NCBI RefSeq assembly: GCF_000208745.1
Contig: NC_030851.1
Location: 9,769,387 to 9,833,386, forward strand
Origin: Theobroma cacao
Taxonomy: Eukaryota > Streptophyta > Magnoliopsida > Malvales > Malvaceae
DNA: 64,000 nt
Direction: 5' to 3'
Shown: positions 44,277 through 57,300 of the stretch, in pieces
Layout: each line of letters opens with the position of its first letter
Numbering within the stretch: position 1 is the stretch's first letter
Translations under genes and position numbers: made by a program
The notes under the pieces: generated by a model
The model's database searches: none
What the model was told of the DNA's origin: nothing
What the model saw: only the letters and a program-made list of their open reading frames with translations

Positions 44277-47200
44277 CTTAATGTGAAGTAAACCTCTTGT
44301 AGAATGAGGAACTCCCTGCTTTGGCATAGTGCTGATGTAGCCAAATTGTGGTTTGCATATCCAATTTTAGTGAAATGGGGCTTTGTCTTGTTAAGTGATG
44401 CAACATACTCCATCTCCTCTACCTGGTTCTTGTGTAAATTTTCTTGTACGTTATTTGATCACATAGAAAACACACCTGTTTAGCCTCTGACCATGCTCGA
44501 ATGTGCTAGGAAGTATGCAGTAAGGAAGAATCACTATCTATAAATAGAAAATCCTTCTTGTGTAACTTCTAAATGGAAATAAGTTCCATGAAAAAATGTG
44601 CAACTTTTCTGACAAAACAAATTTTCAGGGAAAGATGTAGGATCTGAAAACAGAGTTCATTACTACATAACTACATTACCAGAAGAACTTATTATTTTTT
44701 TCCATCATTTTCACAAGTATTCTCTTTTAGGAGGCCAGAATATTAAGAAATATTGCAATGCCATGCTGCTTAAATTGCAAAGTGCAATTTGTAACTACAT
44801 TACTGCATTTTTTTCTCACTTGTGTTTATCAGTCTCTAGATCAATATAATATTTCATTTTGCAAAAATATTCTCATTGCAACATACATCTAAATGGTTTT
44901 TTCAATTAAATTATAGGGTTGACTAATATAAATTTTTTTTAGCATTGGTTCTTGTGGTTGAATTTTACTATAGTTACTGATATATGCATTTTTGTGCTTC
45001 AGTTGGCATATTCTCATGAGGATGAGAGCTCCAAAGGAAGGTTCCTGTGATCCTATTCCACCTCTTGAGCTACCACATTCTTTACATGCATTCGGTCGTG
45101 TCTCATCAACAGATGAACTCAACATGGTAACACATTATACCATTACCACTTGTAGCTTCTTAGAATCTTTTCTGTCTTACTCTCTGTATTTTGCAATCAA
45201 GTAACCGTATGTTTTCTAAACCTTGAGGCTATCTCTTGTAACTTACAAGTGAAAACTTCAAATACCTTTTTCTTTTCTAATGTTTTTTATTATTTTTTTT
45301 CACTTCATACATTGAATATTTTCAGCAGCACATAATTCTTCTTGGAGCCTTAGGTCTAACTTCCAGTTAACATTCTCTACCTGTCTTAAGATTTATAAAA
45401 GAATGTCAATAGGTGTAATGAATCATTGAAACATATTTTGTATTGTTTTGCATTCTTATATAAAATTGTTTTGCTCCACAGGAAGGTTACCACACATTTC
45501 GTGGGGGGTTATGGAATTACTTCAGCATGGGTAAGAGTGCTTTCTCTGCACAAGTATTCAAACTGTTATGTTGCTAACCTAAAGCTATCTTAATCTTCTT
45601 ATGAAATGTCTTATAACTGTGGATGCCTTTAAAGTGCATTTGTTTTTGGTAATGATAATCTAAAGTGCAACTTAATTATATTTCTGATATCATAAATTAA
45701 CCTTTTTTCTTAATTCCTTTTCCTTTCTGTTTCCTAACGTACATTGAACAATTGTAGTAAGGAATATATGATATTGTAGAAGATATATTGAACAAAAAAT
45801 TTATAAAATGTGAGGCTTCCTTATGTGCCCAGCTCCATTTTCCATCTTGTTGAACTATTGTTCGAAATTCCAAGAAATGTGGTTTTTGAGTCCTTTTGTT
45901 TCTTTTACAAAGTTTATTTCTTTACTATCTTACAATCCCATTTTTTCTTTTTTGGGCCAACTGGTTAGGCTAAACAGATGGGAAGTTACCCTCCCCCTTA
46001 ATGTAAGCCCCCTCATCCCTAGCGAAGGTAGGATTTTATCTGAAGTCCTTGGTGCAACCACCAAAAGACTTTACCAGCTATGCTAGTTAACACTTTCATT
46101 ACTATCTTACAATCCAATGTAAGGAACAGATAGATAAATTTCTTTATAACATAGTTTGCCCGGGTTTGTTTTTTTTTTCATTTTCAAACTTTTAAAGAAT
46201 TTATAGCATCCTCCGAAGTATTGCAAACTCTTACCCTCCTGTTATCTGGTTTACTCAACTTTGTTTCTAAAATGGCAAGTTATTGCCTGGTTAACCTCAT
46301 TAATATTGTTGTAATGTGTCTGCAGGAATGGACGCTCAAGTATCTTATGCTTTTCACTCTGAGCGAAAGCTGCATCCAGAAAAATTCAAAAACCAGTTGG
46401 TTAATCAGGTATAGTTCTGTCATAATATCATCTTCTTTATTTATGATTGATGTATGAACACATGCAGTCAAATGATCGTGGTTTTCCCAAGGATGTTACA
46501 TGATCGATCGCTAGCTTATATTTTCATGATGGACTTATTCTCTTACAACTTTAATTACAATCTTTTTCAAGAATTAATTATGTTACCATCTGTAACTGAG
46601 AAAATGGTTAGTAAATTTTTCAAAATACATAACAATTACTAAGAAATTGAAGGAATTAGAAACTAAACACAATACCAGATAGATTTGGTGCTCTTGTAAA
46701 GTGCATGTGGCCAATTTTCATTGGATGACGGCGTGAGGATATTAAAATGCTAGAAGATGCTGTTGATTTAATAATTAATTACGATGTTAGTCTGTTGCAT
46801 TGTTTTGTCAAGAATGCACATTGTAGGTGTGGCATTGATCTGCTGTCCAAACTGTGATGATCAACTTATAGGCAAGGCCCTACTTGTGGAGTCGGTGTGT
46901 AATCTAAGTTGCTCAGTTGATTAGCGTGAGAACTAAATTCAAAGAGACAGGGCATTGATCTGCTGTCCAAACTGGGATGATCAACTTATGGGCAAGGCCC
47001 TACTTGTGGAGTCGGTCTTCTAATCTAAGTTGCTCAGTTTATTAGAGTGAGAACTAAATTCAAAGAGACAATGAGACACTTTGTTTAGCACAATCTTGTG
47101 AAGCATTGAAAAAGAAATTTGAAGCTGCCTAACGCATAAAATTTGATATTAGTCTGGCAGGCTGCAATCAATGGAGCTCTTTAGTTTTCATTTGCAGAGT

Positions 47201-50035
47201 TTTTACCTAAATTTGAGCTAGTTGAATGTCTATTAAAACACAGCAACAGCAGTACTTTAATTAGCTTTTTTGGTTTTTTTCATTTGATCCTCAAAAATTT
47301 CAACCTTCTGCATAAAAGTACTAGCTTTTATGAACTCCTTGACAATGTTTTCAACAATTTTTCTTGAAAATTTAATTCAGATTTATTTGCTACATAATGA
47401 CTACTTTAGTTATGGAATATATACATATTTGTATGCATGTGTATCTTTGTGTGTGTGAGTGTGTGTCTTATTCTGGATCTTGCTTGTCTTTTGATACTGA
47501 CATTTTCTGCTTAGGAAGATATGTTGGTTACTGAATTTTTCATGTTCTCCTACTTTCTTTCCAACAGAGCACCTATGCAAAGCTTGGTTGTACACAAGGG
47601 TGGTTTGCCGCTTCTATGTTTCATCCTTCTTCAAGGTGAGCTTCGTTGCTTGATAGTAAAAATTTTCCTTTTTCAAATCAAAGATTAGGCTCAAGTTCAG
47701 GTTTCATGCATTTTCCTGTCACTAAAACTTGGCTTGTTTTCTCTAATGAATTTCTTGATAATGGAAAATAAAACATAAAGTCAAAAGAACAACCAGGAAA
47801 GCTGAAGGTGTAGGAGTTTATAATATGTAAAGTACTTATGTGTTCCATAATATACTACCTTCTGCTGTGTCAAACTGGCATTTTAGTCTTTCATTTTGAG
47901 ATAAATTGCAGCACATGGAGAATGTCTTTTATTATTTCAGGTCCTATCAGTTGGCTAGATTCAACAGAACATCTCTGATCAGATAATTTTAGCTCTTTTG
48001 CTTAGTTTATTGAAAATTTTATATGATCTTGAGCTACAGGAATGTTGCTCAGCTTGCGAAAGTGAAAATCATGAAAAGACATGGTCAATGGCAAGACCTC
48101 CACATACCACACAGGTAACTTGAACTTGGTCTTATGCATTTTTCTAGCTTTAGACCATTCATATTTGTGCACGTTTGAAAGAAAAAGATTTTGTGCATAT
48201 CAAACATCACTGTTACACAATTTAAAAGGAAAAACATAGCAAATAGGGTTTAGATGATGATTATAAATGTCTATCACAATTCACAAGAAGCATGTGCTGA
48301 CAAGATATATAGCTCATCTCTTGCTTCTATTTCTTTCCCACCTAAATCTATTGAAGTTTTTACTAATATGCATCATTTAATTGAGGAAACAAATATTATA
48401 TTGACTACAAGTTATACAATCTGCGTATTTTCATTCAAGAAGTGATTAGTAGAGCATTTCAATTGACTTGATAGTTAGGGCAACTGATTCTATTATCTTT
48501 TACATTTACTTATTAATGTTTGTGTTAGTAAATATTGATAATTCTCATTATTGATAAATTGAACAACTGAACAAGTATAAAAGAGATTAATGAACCTAAA
48601 TGGGAAAAAAGAAAAGGCCTAACAGTACACTGGTGAAAAGAGAAAAGAGCTCACTGTCCATGACAGTTTTTCTTTGGTTAAGAGATGGTTATTGCAAAAA
48701 TTGGCCATGCTATATTAAGAAACTTCCAATACCACAATTTTTGAATAAGCTTCGAGAACATTATAGACATTGACTCCTTCAATGTGGTTGTCTTGGTTTA
48801 TGGGACGTAAAGATGTCTCTTTCTTCCATCATTCATGCTTTGTAACAATGAAAAAATTGTTCAGAGTTCTTTGTGGGTAGAACCATTAACTGTTACTTAT
48901 TTCAGTTTTTTCTGCTTAATTTCCTAATATTGTTTTCACTGTGGTGACTCATGGGTGCCTCTAATATCTTTCCCCTGTGTCCCCTTTCTCCTTAATTTTA
49001 AACAGCATAAGGTCAATCGTGTGTCTCAACTTGCCCAGCTTTTCTGGTGGTCTAAATCCTTGGGGAACGCCAAGTGGCAGAAAACTGCGAGATGTTAGTT
49101 CCTATATATGTCATTTGGTTAATTTGACAATGGGGTTTTCTATTTGATTTAAGCAACATCAACCGACTTCATGAAATATGGCTTTTTGCTTATCAAAATC
49201 TGATGAAATATCTCTCAATTGACTCTACAGAGAGACTTCACTCCACCTTATGTAGATGATGGCCTTCTGGAAGTTGTTGGTTTTAGAGATGCTTGGCATG
49301 GGCTTGTGTTGCTGGCTCCAAATGGACATGGAACTCGTCTGGCACAGGTAATGATTAAAGAAAGCATAAGCCAGTAGCCAAACCTCCCTTTTCAAAGCAG
49401 AAATCCATGGTTCAAATCTCTGTCCTCCAAGCTATGGAAAATATTTTATTAAAAGGAATTTCTCGAAGCAATGATTTTACTTCTCCCCTATATTTTCCCT
49501 GCATTAATACGAGGACCTAGTCACGTGTAAAAAGTTGCAGGACGGAAATTAGTTAAATTGATCTAAATGCTAAATAATATGTATATGAGTAGGTGTAGGT
49601 GCGCATGAGTATATGTTTACAAGTATTGTGGTTTGACTGATGTAAATCTCTTTATGCGTTCAATTCAGTATTTTCACTATACATTATTTGTTTTGTCATG
49701 GCAACTAGGCACACCGAATCCGCTTTGAGTTTCACAAAGGAGCTGCTGACTATACATATATGAGGATTGATGGGGAACCCTGGAAGCAACCACTGCCAAA
49801 TGATGATGATACTGTTGTGGTTGAAATTTCTCACCTTGGACAAGTCAACATGCTTGCAACCCACAATTGCCGGTCTAAAAGTGTCCGTGATCCCTCATCA
49901 ACCAGTCATCACAACGGCGAGGAAAATGGTAGTGATGAAGAAGACTCCAGAAATGAGGCAGACGGTTTTGGGAAATTTGGGGCAGCGGACACGTTCAAGA
50001 TCCCAGATGAGGTTGATATTTCTCAACTTAGTTAG
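43065..50035 (+). CDS. DGK5: Diacylglycerol kinase, DGK5/DGK6-type (plant cluster III)
   Basis: Phosphorylates diacylglycerol to phosphatidic acid, a lipid messenger in stress and immunity. Twelve coding exons, all with GT-AG introns and compatible phases: 43,065-43,262; 43,335-43,457; 43,580-43,708; 44,128-44,213; 45,003-45,126; 45,482-45,530; 46,326-46,408; 47,568-47,635; 48,040-48,114; 49,006-49,093; 49,231-49,347; 49,709-50,035. The sum is 1,467 nt, a protein of 488 residues, the usual size for this subgroup. The catalytic domain starts at [13 protein letters not shown] (37-48). The ATP-binding GGDGTAGW is at 110-117 and PLGTGNN at 137-143. The accessory domain follows, with the conserved [18 protein letters not shown], and the tail is acidic, ending DEVDISQLS. 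No C1 domains or membrane anchor are visible, as expected for this subgroup. The start is the first ATG in frame before [13 protein letters not shown]6 is the alternative name; orthology needs a tree. Confidence 0.93.
44232..44274. repeat. CT/CA microsatellite in DGK intron 4
   Basis: CTCCTCCT is followed by (CT)n and (CA)n directly after exon 4. This is a likely length-polymorphic compound microsatellite. The minus-strand ORFs rich in Arg-Glu that cover it are artefacts. Confidence 0.9.
46831..47070. repeat. 120-bp tandem duplication in DGK intron 7
   Basis: Two adjacent copies start GGCATTGATCTGCTGTCCAA at 46,831 and 46,951 and end AAATTCAAAGAGACA. They differ at only a few sites (for example ACTGTGATGA/ACTGGGATGA and GGTGTGTAATC/GGTCTTCTAATC), suggesting recent duplication. 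The copies are intronic, between exon 7 and exon 8. Confidence 0.95.
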
Positions 50036-50569
50036 AACATTTAATATTTCATTTGTCGCGGTCATCTACTTATCATGGGGTTCAGTTCTATAAAGGCTGC
50101 CATTCATATTTAAATTGTTGTCCAACTTAATGAATGAAGCCGTTATCTAGGGGACCTTTACGTCTTAGTGTATTCTGGTACTGACTGGGTAAATTTAATT
50201 TTGTGGCCATAAGCATTAAAAACGTCTATCTGGAAATTTTAAAATAAGGATTCCTAGCTAAATAGACAAATGGAAATACGGAATCAACCTCCCACCATTT
50301 ACAGATCGAAGCTTGTGATTGAGTATTAATTGGAATGATAGTTTTATGATGCCATAAGTAATTGGGCTATGAACAAATGATACATTTGGACTGTATTTTG
50401 GTAATACACATATGGGATGTATCTCAACCACCAAATTGAAAACAGTAGACAAGTGGATAAATTGTGCCTAAACCATGGAGGTTACGGCTTCTACCTCAGC
50501 GCAAACAAAAACGGGATTCAAGTATCACAAAAGATGGTAAGCACATTGCGAGCACGTACACAAACCAAA
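50036..50569. other. Tail-to-tail intergenic spacer
   Basis: 534 bp between the DGK stop and the THF1 stop. It holds both 3' UTRs. AATGAATGAAG (near 50,129) is a loose polyadenylation-like signal on plus. No further gene is seen. Confidence 0.6.
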
Positions 50570-53390
50570 TTACTGGCCCACGTATTGGTATTCGCCCAAA
50601 CATTTTTTGACTGCCTCATTGGCCTTCTGTGATTCTGATCTTTCTTCTCTTTTCTTCTTCTCCCTGGAGGTCAAACATTTCATCATGTATAAGAATTCAG
50701 CAACCAAAAAAAAAAAAGAATTACATAAATAGCTTACGCTGACATCAAAAAAGCCCCTATAATTTTTTAAATTTCTCAAACAAGCTCTTCTCTTTCTATT
50801 GTACTCAATTAAGCTTTCAAAGTACTATTTTAATTTAAGAAAGCCCTTCGTTTGCAAGAAAACCACTAAAAATTGATTATTTCTGCCACGTCAACACCTA
50901 CATGGGTGTTATCTTTGCCAAATGAATATCCATGTGGCAAAATATGAAAATTTATGTTGAGTTAGCGCTTACATGACATGTAGCATTCACATACATCGCA
51001 TGCCATGTCAGCGCCTACCAACCTCTTTTTTTGCCACGCAAGTGCCAACGTAGATGTTGACTTGATAGAGATAACAACCATATACAAGTTGACATGGCAA
51101 CAATAATGAATTTTAGAGGCTTTCATGCAAAATAAGGACTTAAGAAATAAAAGTAAGCCTTTAAGAGCTTAGTTGGATACAATAGAAGTATAGGGCTTAT
51201 CTAAGAATTTTGGGATATTACAGGAGCTTTTTTAGTATTTTAGCCAATAGCTTAAAATTGATTAGCAATGAATCACACCTGTAAAGCAAAGAGCATTTCA
51301 AGTGCATCCAAAATTTGGAAAAGATCCAAAGTGCAGAACACATTTAGAACTGAAGGTACCAAACTGGCTGCTCTATTCACTTTCAATACTGATTTTCAGG
51401 TATAAGACAAATTGGAGCAAGTTTGACACCCAGGCGTTTTCTTATGTGGTTGTACTAGCATGGTAACTTTGATATGCCAAGTGTTTACTTATTTTCTCCC
51501 AATTTGCAATTGGTCTACAAATTGATGTCCTTGCAGGAGGTTCATATCCAAAAATTGGTTGTTAATGCTTCATATCTAAAAAGTTGGCTGTTCTTTCGAA
51601 AGGTTCAATAGCAAGAATTACAGTGTAAATGCTCTTGCTCGGAGTAATTATATCTGTTAAACTTAGGCAGCACAGACCACAGAGTAGGCAAAAGAAATAG
51701 AGTATGATACTATGAATTAGAAGAAGCTAACTAGGAGGAGAGAATTTACCTATCAACATACTCCTTAAGCAACTCTTTCGCTTGAACCAGCTTTGAAAGC
51801 AGATTCCTATACACGTCAAGATCCCGATCCACACTTCGTTTGTTGATATTTAAGGCTGCACAAAGCTGTTGTACAGATGTCATAAACTAAAATCTCGGTG
51901 CAGTTGTTCCTCATATTTTATCATTGCAAGTTTCATTCTGTGATATATCCAGTTCTGTTGTCATTGCTTTTTCTATCCCTCAGCTTCTTGCAAATACAAG
52001 TAAAGTTCATGGTGATTCTGGTGAATGCTTAATTGATTGAATGGTTGCTCACTTATCCTACAATAGTGTCTTAGGCCTGCCCCTGATAAATTCTACTACT
52101 TGTGCTAAGGTGCAAGTAAATCAGAACTTAGTCCAACAATAAACCAATAGATAGAAGGCAAGCAGGATCTAACCTTTTCTAAAACTGTAGGTTCAGTTGC
52201 ATTGGCCAGCTCTAGAAGACGAAACAACCCAACAGCAAAGAAACGGCTATAGCTGAAACTCCCCTTACGCCCAGCTCTTTCTGCAATATCTTTCAGTATC
52301 GCCTCAACTTCTCCATCTCTTGACGAAAACTCAACTAGTGAGCTGGAAGTTTGAGAACGGGCCCACTCTTCCAACTTCTGCGCATCAATTCTGTAGGGCA
52401 CAACATACAGAAAAAAGAACATTATATAGAAACCAACTTCTCAGTTACGTCAAGATTTAATGATTCAATAAAATGCAAGCATTCTAAGGAATACAATCCC
52501 AGTTTCATAAAGAATACCATAGTTCTGATCTTGGAACACATTTAACTTCCTAAACAGAAATAGTTTGGCATAACATATTCGGTGCAATTTGCTTGTTCGT
52601 TTTTTGTATTTCTGACAGAAAATTCCCTAATCCATATCATGAATTTCAAGCCATGCTAGTTAGTAGATGCATCTTTGCTTGGTAAATGAAGACATGGAAA
52701 CTCGACAGACAAACCTGTACTGTTGGGGGTCCTCTTTCAACGCTTTGATGTAAGCTTGAAAGATGGCATCTCGATCCTCATCACTTGGATATCCTTCCAT
52801 CAATTGATCATATACCGTGACGAAACCAAGGGCGAAAACGGCATCATAACGGTACGTCCACTTGTACCTCATCAAATGTTGCTGCACAATCAGCTCCTGC
52901 AAGACCGTGTTGTACACACTTGGGATGGGTCGTTTATATGCTTTCAAAAAATTCAACTTTGTTTCAGAGACAGTTGGGACATCTGAAAATCAAACTCAAA
53001 ACAGACAAGCAAATCACCTGTCAACAAAAAGATTTAAAAAACCAATATACATAATGTATCAAAAATTTAATTTTTCTTTTTGCCAATTCATGCTTATATA
53101 AAAATCCATATCAATTTTAAAATAGAATAATCTCTATAACTCAATTGGTGAAGTCAAGTTCCAGCATTGCAAAGGAAAAATAACTAACCAGTAGCAGCAC
53201 ACATGCAGTGAACAACGGAAGGAGAAGCGGAAGCCGAAGCTCGAACACCGACGGAATGATATAAGACACTTGTACGGAAACGCAAACCTTCAAAATTGGA
53301 AGCCAAGTAACGAGCCGATGGGACATTGACTTTTCTGTCGCCGGAAGTTTGACCAATAGCCGATAAAGACAGTGAACTAACTGCAGCCAT
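50570..53390 (-). CDS. THF1: THYLAKOID FORMATION 1 / Psb29, chloroplast protein
   Basis: Nuclear-encoded plastid protein needed for thylakoid formation and photosystem II dynamics; family studies link it to FtsH protease and light-harvesting complex turnover. Five exons on minus: 53,390-53,189; 52,982-52,715; 52,390-52,174; 51,865-51,750; 50,663-50,570, all GT-AG with matching phases. The sum is 897 nt, 298 residues, the usual family length. Residues 1-about 67 form a Ser/Ala/Arg-rich transit peptide (starting MAAVSSLSLSAIGQ, up to about VVHCMCAAT). The conserved body starts DVPTVSETKLNFLKAYKRPI, with RYDAVFALGFVTVYDQLMEG and FSYSRFFAVGLFRLLELANA. The C-terminus is a charged coiled coil, REKKKREERSESQKANEAVK, ending EYQYVGQ. 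The last intron (51,749-50,664) is 1.1 kb and contains a foldback repeat. The frame is intact. Confidence 0.95.
50745..51250. repeat. Foldback/MITE-like element inside the THF1 last intron
   Basis: The left arm (50,745-50,850) reads AAAAAAGCCCCTATAATTTT, CAAACAAGCTCTTCTCTTTC and TTAAGAAAGCCCTT. The right arm (51,128-51,245), read on the minus strand, gives AAAAAAGCTCCTGTAATATC, CTATTGTATCCAACTAAGCT and TTATTTCTTAAGTCCTT. The arms are about 100 bp and align with the shared phrase TTCTATTGTA(C/T)(T/C)CAA(T/C)TAAGCT. The centre contains paired GCCACGTCAACACC-like strings. It lacks coding capacity. It resembles the element at 16,765-17,290 in layout. Confidence 0.75.
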
Positions 53391-53900
53391 TAGTTTTTTT
53401 AAAAAAAAAAACAAAAAAAGCTATCTGTTTATGTATTATCGCCTATATATCAATATACGAAAAAGAAGGCAGATTTTTGGGAAAGCTTGGGTTTTGGAAA
53501 CTTGGGAGTTTTAAGGTTAAACCATAATGGGAACCTGTGAAGAGAGGTTTTGGTTTGGAATTGAAGGGAAAGGGAGAAAAGAGAGGCTTATCCAGTGTTA
53601 GAAGGAAATGAGGGATTTTTGTGAATTTGGAGAGGAGCTCGTGAGCTTTTGACACGTGGTCATTCGTTACTTGTGTTCCTTTTTCTCTCTGACTTGTGTG
53701 GTTTACGTTTCCGTGACAGGGAAAGCCTTTGCAAAGATTGTTTCTTTTCTTGCATTTTCACTCTCCTTGAACGCTGCGTTTCGTTTAGCACAACTGAATA
53801 TCTGAATGGCTTTGCAATTTTTACAGAATTTCCATCTGAAAAGGCCAATTTTACAGTCCGGAGTAGACCTTTTATATGAGTTAGACAGATGCTTGAGCGG
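53391..53900 (-). promoter_or_regulatory. THF1 upstream region with G-box
   Basis: GACACGTGGTCA contains a CACGTG G-box at 53,653-53,658, about 265 bp before the ATG on the gene strand; G-boxes are common in light-regulated plastid genes. A T/A-rich run (53,393-53,416) precedes the ATG. A 70-codon minus ORF upstream of the ATG (53,655-53,443) could lie in the leader or be non-coding. The promoter assignment is positional. Confidence 0.5.
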
Positions 53901-56636
53901 CTACGCTACAAACAACCTGATGGGAAAGGAAGCGTAGAAATGGGAGTCACCAGTTTGGCAAGCAAACAAGGATCAATTTTTAGATTGACTCAACTTCCTC
54001 TGTTAGTACCTCTCACGGCCTGATGGCACATGGCCCAGTGTGGTTTATCTTATTTAAGAGAAGATAAGATTTTGGCAAAAGGAGTGCTGCATAATAATGA
54101 CATTTCTCTTGCTTGCCTGCTCAAATGGCAAACTGGGCTGCTGGAGCCTGGATGTAAACTATCTGATACTAGACAACAGTCATCTTGTTTAAATTCCTAT
54201 CAACTCAATCAAATCTTGAAGCGTGGGAGTACAAAACTCTTCCTGGGCTTCATTATCTATATTCACTCCAGTTTGCAGAAATAACTCTTGTATAAACAAA
54301 GCACTAATTAACACCACCTTAACAAAGATATCTTCACATTTAGAATTTGCCTGAAAATCTCACCTCAATCTCAATGGTAATAAATTGGATTGCAACACCA
54401 AATGCAACTTTTTATGTTGTGGCTATTATTAAGTCTTTCAGTCAAAGTAGTAACCAAAAAACAAAATGCAAGTCGCACCCCAGTATTATGTGTCAGTCTT
54501 ATCTATCTGATCAACGTGTCAAGGTTATTCATCTACTCACATGCATATATGCCTTCTGCTCCAATGTCTAAGAAAGGAGCGTGCAAGGTATCTTTCGCAA
54601 TCTGTAATAATTCTAACTATATGTTTTTCTTTTTCTTACTTTAACAGCAAAACAGGGGGAATCAGGAAGAAGAGAGAAGGTACATATTGGTGAGGCAAAC
54701 AAAAAAAAAAAAGAAAAAGTGGGAACCGTGTTTAAATCAAATATAATAGAGAGTTTCCAGGAAGATTGAGATGGGATAAAGGGATTCATTTTAACTTTAC
54801 TGGTTTCTGTCTTTGTAATGGAATCTAGCCACTAACATACATTAGTACCTAGATCCCAGGGCAGAGTTGCCCTTGCTAGTCACTTCTCTGTAACAGTGTA
54901 GATACTCAGGAAAAACTAAAGGTAAGAGGCCATAATAAGCGCAATAATAAACAAACCAACTGATGCTTTTGTGGGGAAAATCCATTTTGCGAGGTAGAAA
55001 ATTAGAGGATGAAATGTTTACGGTAGTTAGCATGTGATGCAAGTGGATTATTCACTTGAAGCAGGGTTCGAGTGAAGTTCAACTCTACACAATATAAAAT
55101 TTTGATGGAATGGATTTCGCCAGGTGGATTAGTCAGATGAATCAGATCTTGAATGGATTAATCTAATTGCTCCATCATCCATGGCAGGTGGAAACTACCT
55201 TAATAAACATCTTTTTCTTCTCAAAAAACCACAAACCACCAAGGTAAAACTGGCATCCTTCCCCAGATGTTGCTGGTCTTTATATACTGAATTTCGTTTC
55301 CAGGCTTTGAGTCTGCAACTGCTTCAGGTCTTTAGCCTGCAACTGCTTTCTTCTACAGATGTTTCCTAAGGCAAATCGAAGCAGTGTAGAGTGCACAGAG
55401 TATTTGTACATACAGTATGTTCCCTTCTTTTTTGTTAATTTTGTACAAAAGTCTTCCTTATTGTACATCATAGTTGCCTGTATAATAGGTTTCTGCCTCT
55501 CTTGTGTATTATCTCAAAGAGTTTTTAAGTGGAAATGTAATTAATGCTCAAGTCCTCTTTAGCACAGCACATGATCTTGATTGCTCAGATTTGTTACATC
55601 AAGGGTATAAAAACTAAAACAATAGTTTGGAAATAAAAGAATGGACAAGAACCATCACTTGGGCCCCAAAAAGTAAAGTGCATAGCTTTCTTAATCTTGT
55701 CGGCTTCCCTTGCTCGTCCTTTTGCCATTTTTGCTGATTTGGATCCATCCGAAACTCACATAACCTGATCTAAATTATCGGACTCTGATTGGGGCCTTCC
55801 CTTGGGGCATTATGCCTCTACGCCATTGGACTGCTTTAAACCCAAGTCCTGCATAAAAGAGATTCACGTTTCCCATGTCTGCAAAATTAGGGCCCATTTT
55901 CATAGGAATCTTTTCAGCTTTTGCAATCAGTCTTTCAACTAACACTTTCGTCGTAAACAAGTCAAAACACAATAACTGATCGGTTCTATATAGGGAACCA
56001 CTATAATCTTTTATCTAAACCATGATCTCTCCACAATAAATGAACCCTCTAGGAATTTTTATTAAGACAAATCACACCAATAAAAAAGTGAGAAAATAAC
56101 ATATATGACACATTAAGGGCGTTGGATCACTAATTCTATGATGATTTGTTCCCTAAAAGATAATATTATACCTTAAACTTTAATGTCCATGTGCCGGATG
56201 ATTAGCAAGATTCTTTCCCCATTTTCCCATAGTGCTGTATTGATCTAAATATCATATTATTTATTTGAAGTATCAAACGCAGATCGGTTTGCCTATAAGA
56301 TTTTAGCAAGGATCTGTCCAAATTGAATTGATGGAAGAAAGGAAAAAAAGCAAATTAAGATGTAGAAGAAAAGATTCTTTGTGAACTTGATACCGGAACC
56401 CAAATGATGGGGAGAGGCTTCTTGTGATCGGATGAATGTTAATCCATCATTACTCTTTAAAATCTTTTATAATTATTTTTTGGTACATATCCTTTGCAAT
56501 CATTGTTAAGTACATTTTTGTGTCCGAAAACTTAAATCATATAGTATATGACTTACTAATGAAATTCTTATTCATCTAAGAGCTAATTAAAAAAAAGTTG
56601 ATCTAACAGTGTAGCTCATAATCCAACGACAGATTT
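53901..56636. other. Intergenic region, no recognised gene
   Basis: It contains an A-rich run (54,700-54,717) and scattered short ORFs. Only one minus frame (55,972-55,775, 65 codons, including GPNFADMGNVNLFYAGLGFK) has a composition that looks protein-like, and I do not recognise it. There are no splice-supported exons, tRNA or transposon domains that I can name. Confidence 0.5.
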
Positions 56637-57300
56637 TGTTAGTGCAAATAAAGTTTAGATGAAATTCAAAAAATCGATTAAATTGACTTTAAGACGAGCC
56701 TTTCAATAGACGTTATCTTTAATACTTATTTCGTCCCCATCACGCGGTATGTAAGGAAAAATTATGCGAATAGCCTTAGGGATACAATGAAATCAATGTT
56801 TAACTTCGTCTTTGTATTTTAAGAAACTAGATCACTAGATACACTTGAGGATTTGCAAAGTTGTTCGACTTTTAAGTGTTTATGTTAATTTTCATAACAT
56901 AACACTTTTCTTGTTTTTGATTTTTCTACTCTTACTTTATTTGTTTTTAGTGTGTTAAAATGGTTGGCAACAAGTCTTTTATACAAACTTTCAAGTGTCT
57001 TTTCTCAAGAACACAACCCTTTCATCAAAGCCCTTCTTTGTTTTAAAGATACTTTTGTATTTTGCAAAATATAATTCTCGTATAATAAGTATTGTTTCAA
57101 TAATTACATTATGAAATGACAACCATTTATACCATAAGACTTAACGTTTGAGTTACTATATGAAAAGATAACTTTACATATTCAAACTTTTAAGCTGTAG
57201 TGGTTTTTCAATTATTTCATAAGTTTTGGATTTAGATGTGTTTTTCTAATATGTCACTTTATCAAGAGACATAACTATTCATATAAAAAACTCACTTACA
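56637..57300 (-). mobile_element. 3' LTR of copia-2 (homologous part)
   Basis: Starting TGTTAGTGCAAATAAAG on plus, it aligns with 63,344-64,000 over all of the visible second copy (shared GAGGATTTGCAAAGTTGTTC, GTATTGTTTCAATAATTAC, AACTTTTGGATTTAGA, allowing mismatches). The outer LTR end toward pol cannot be fixed because the other copy leaves the window. It probably lies between 57,800 and 57,900. Confidence 0.8.

Noticed and set aside
44091..44413. Minus ORFs with (Arg-Glu)n
   Set aside because: They cross a CT microsatellite in a DGK intron.
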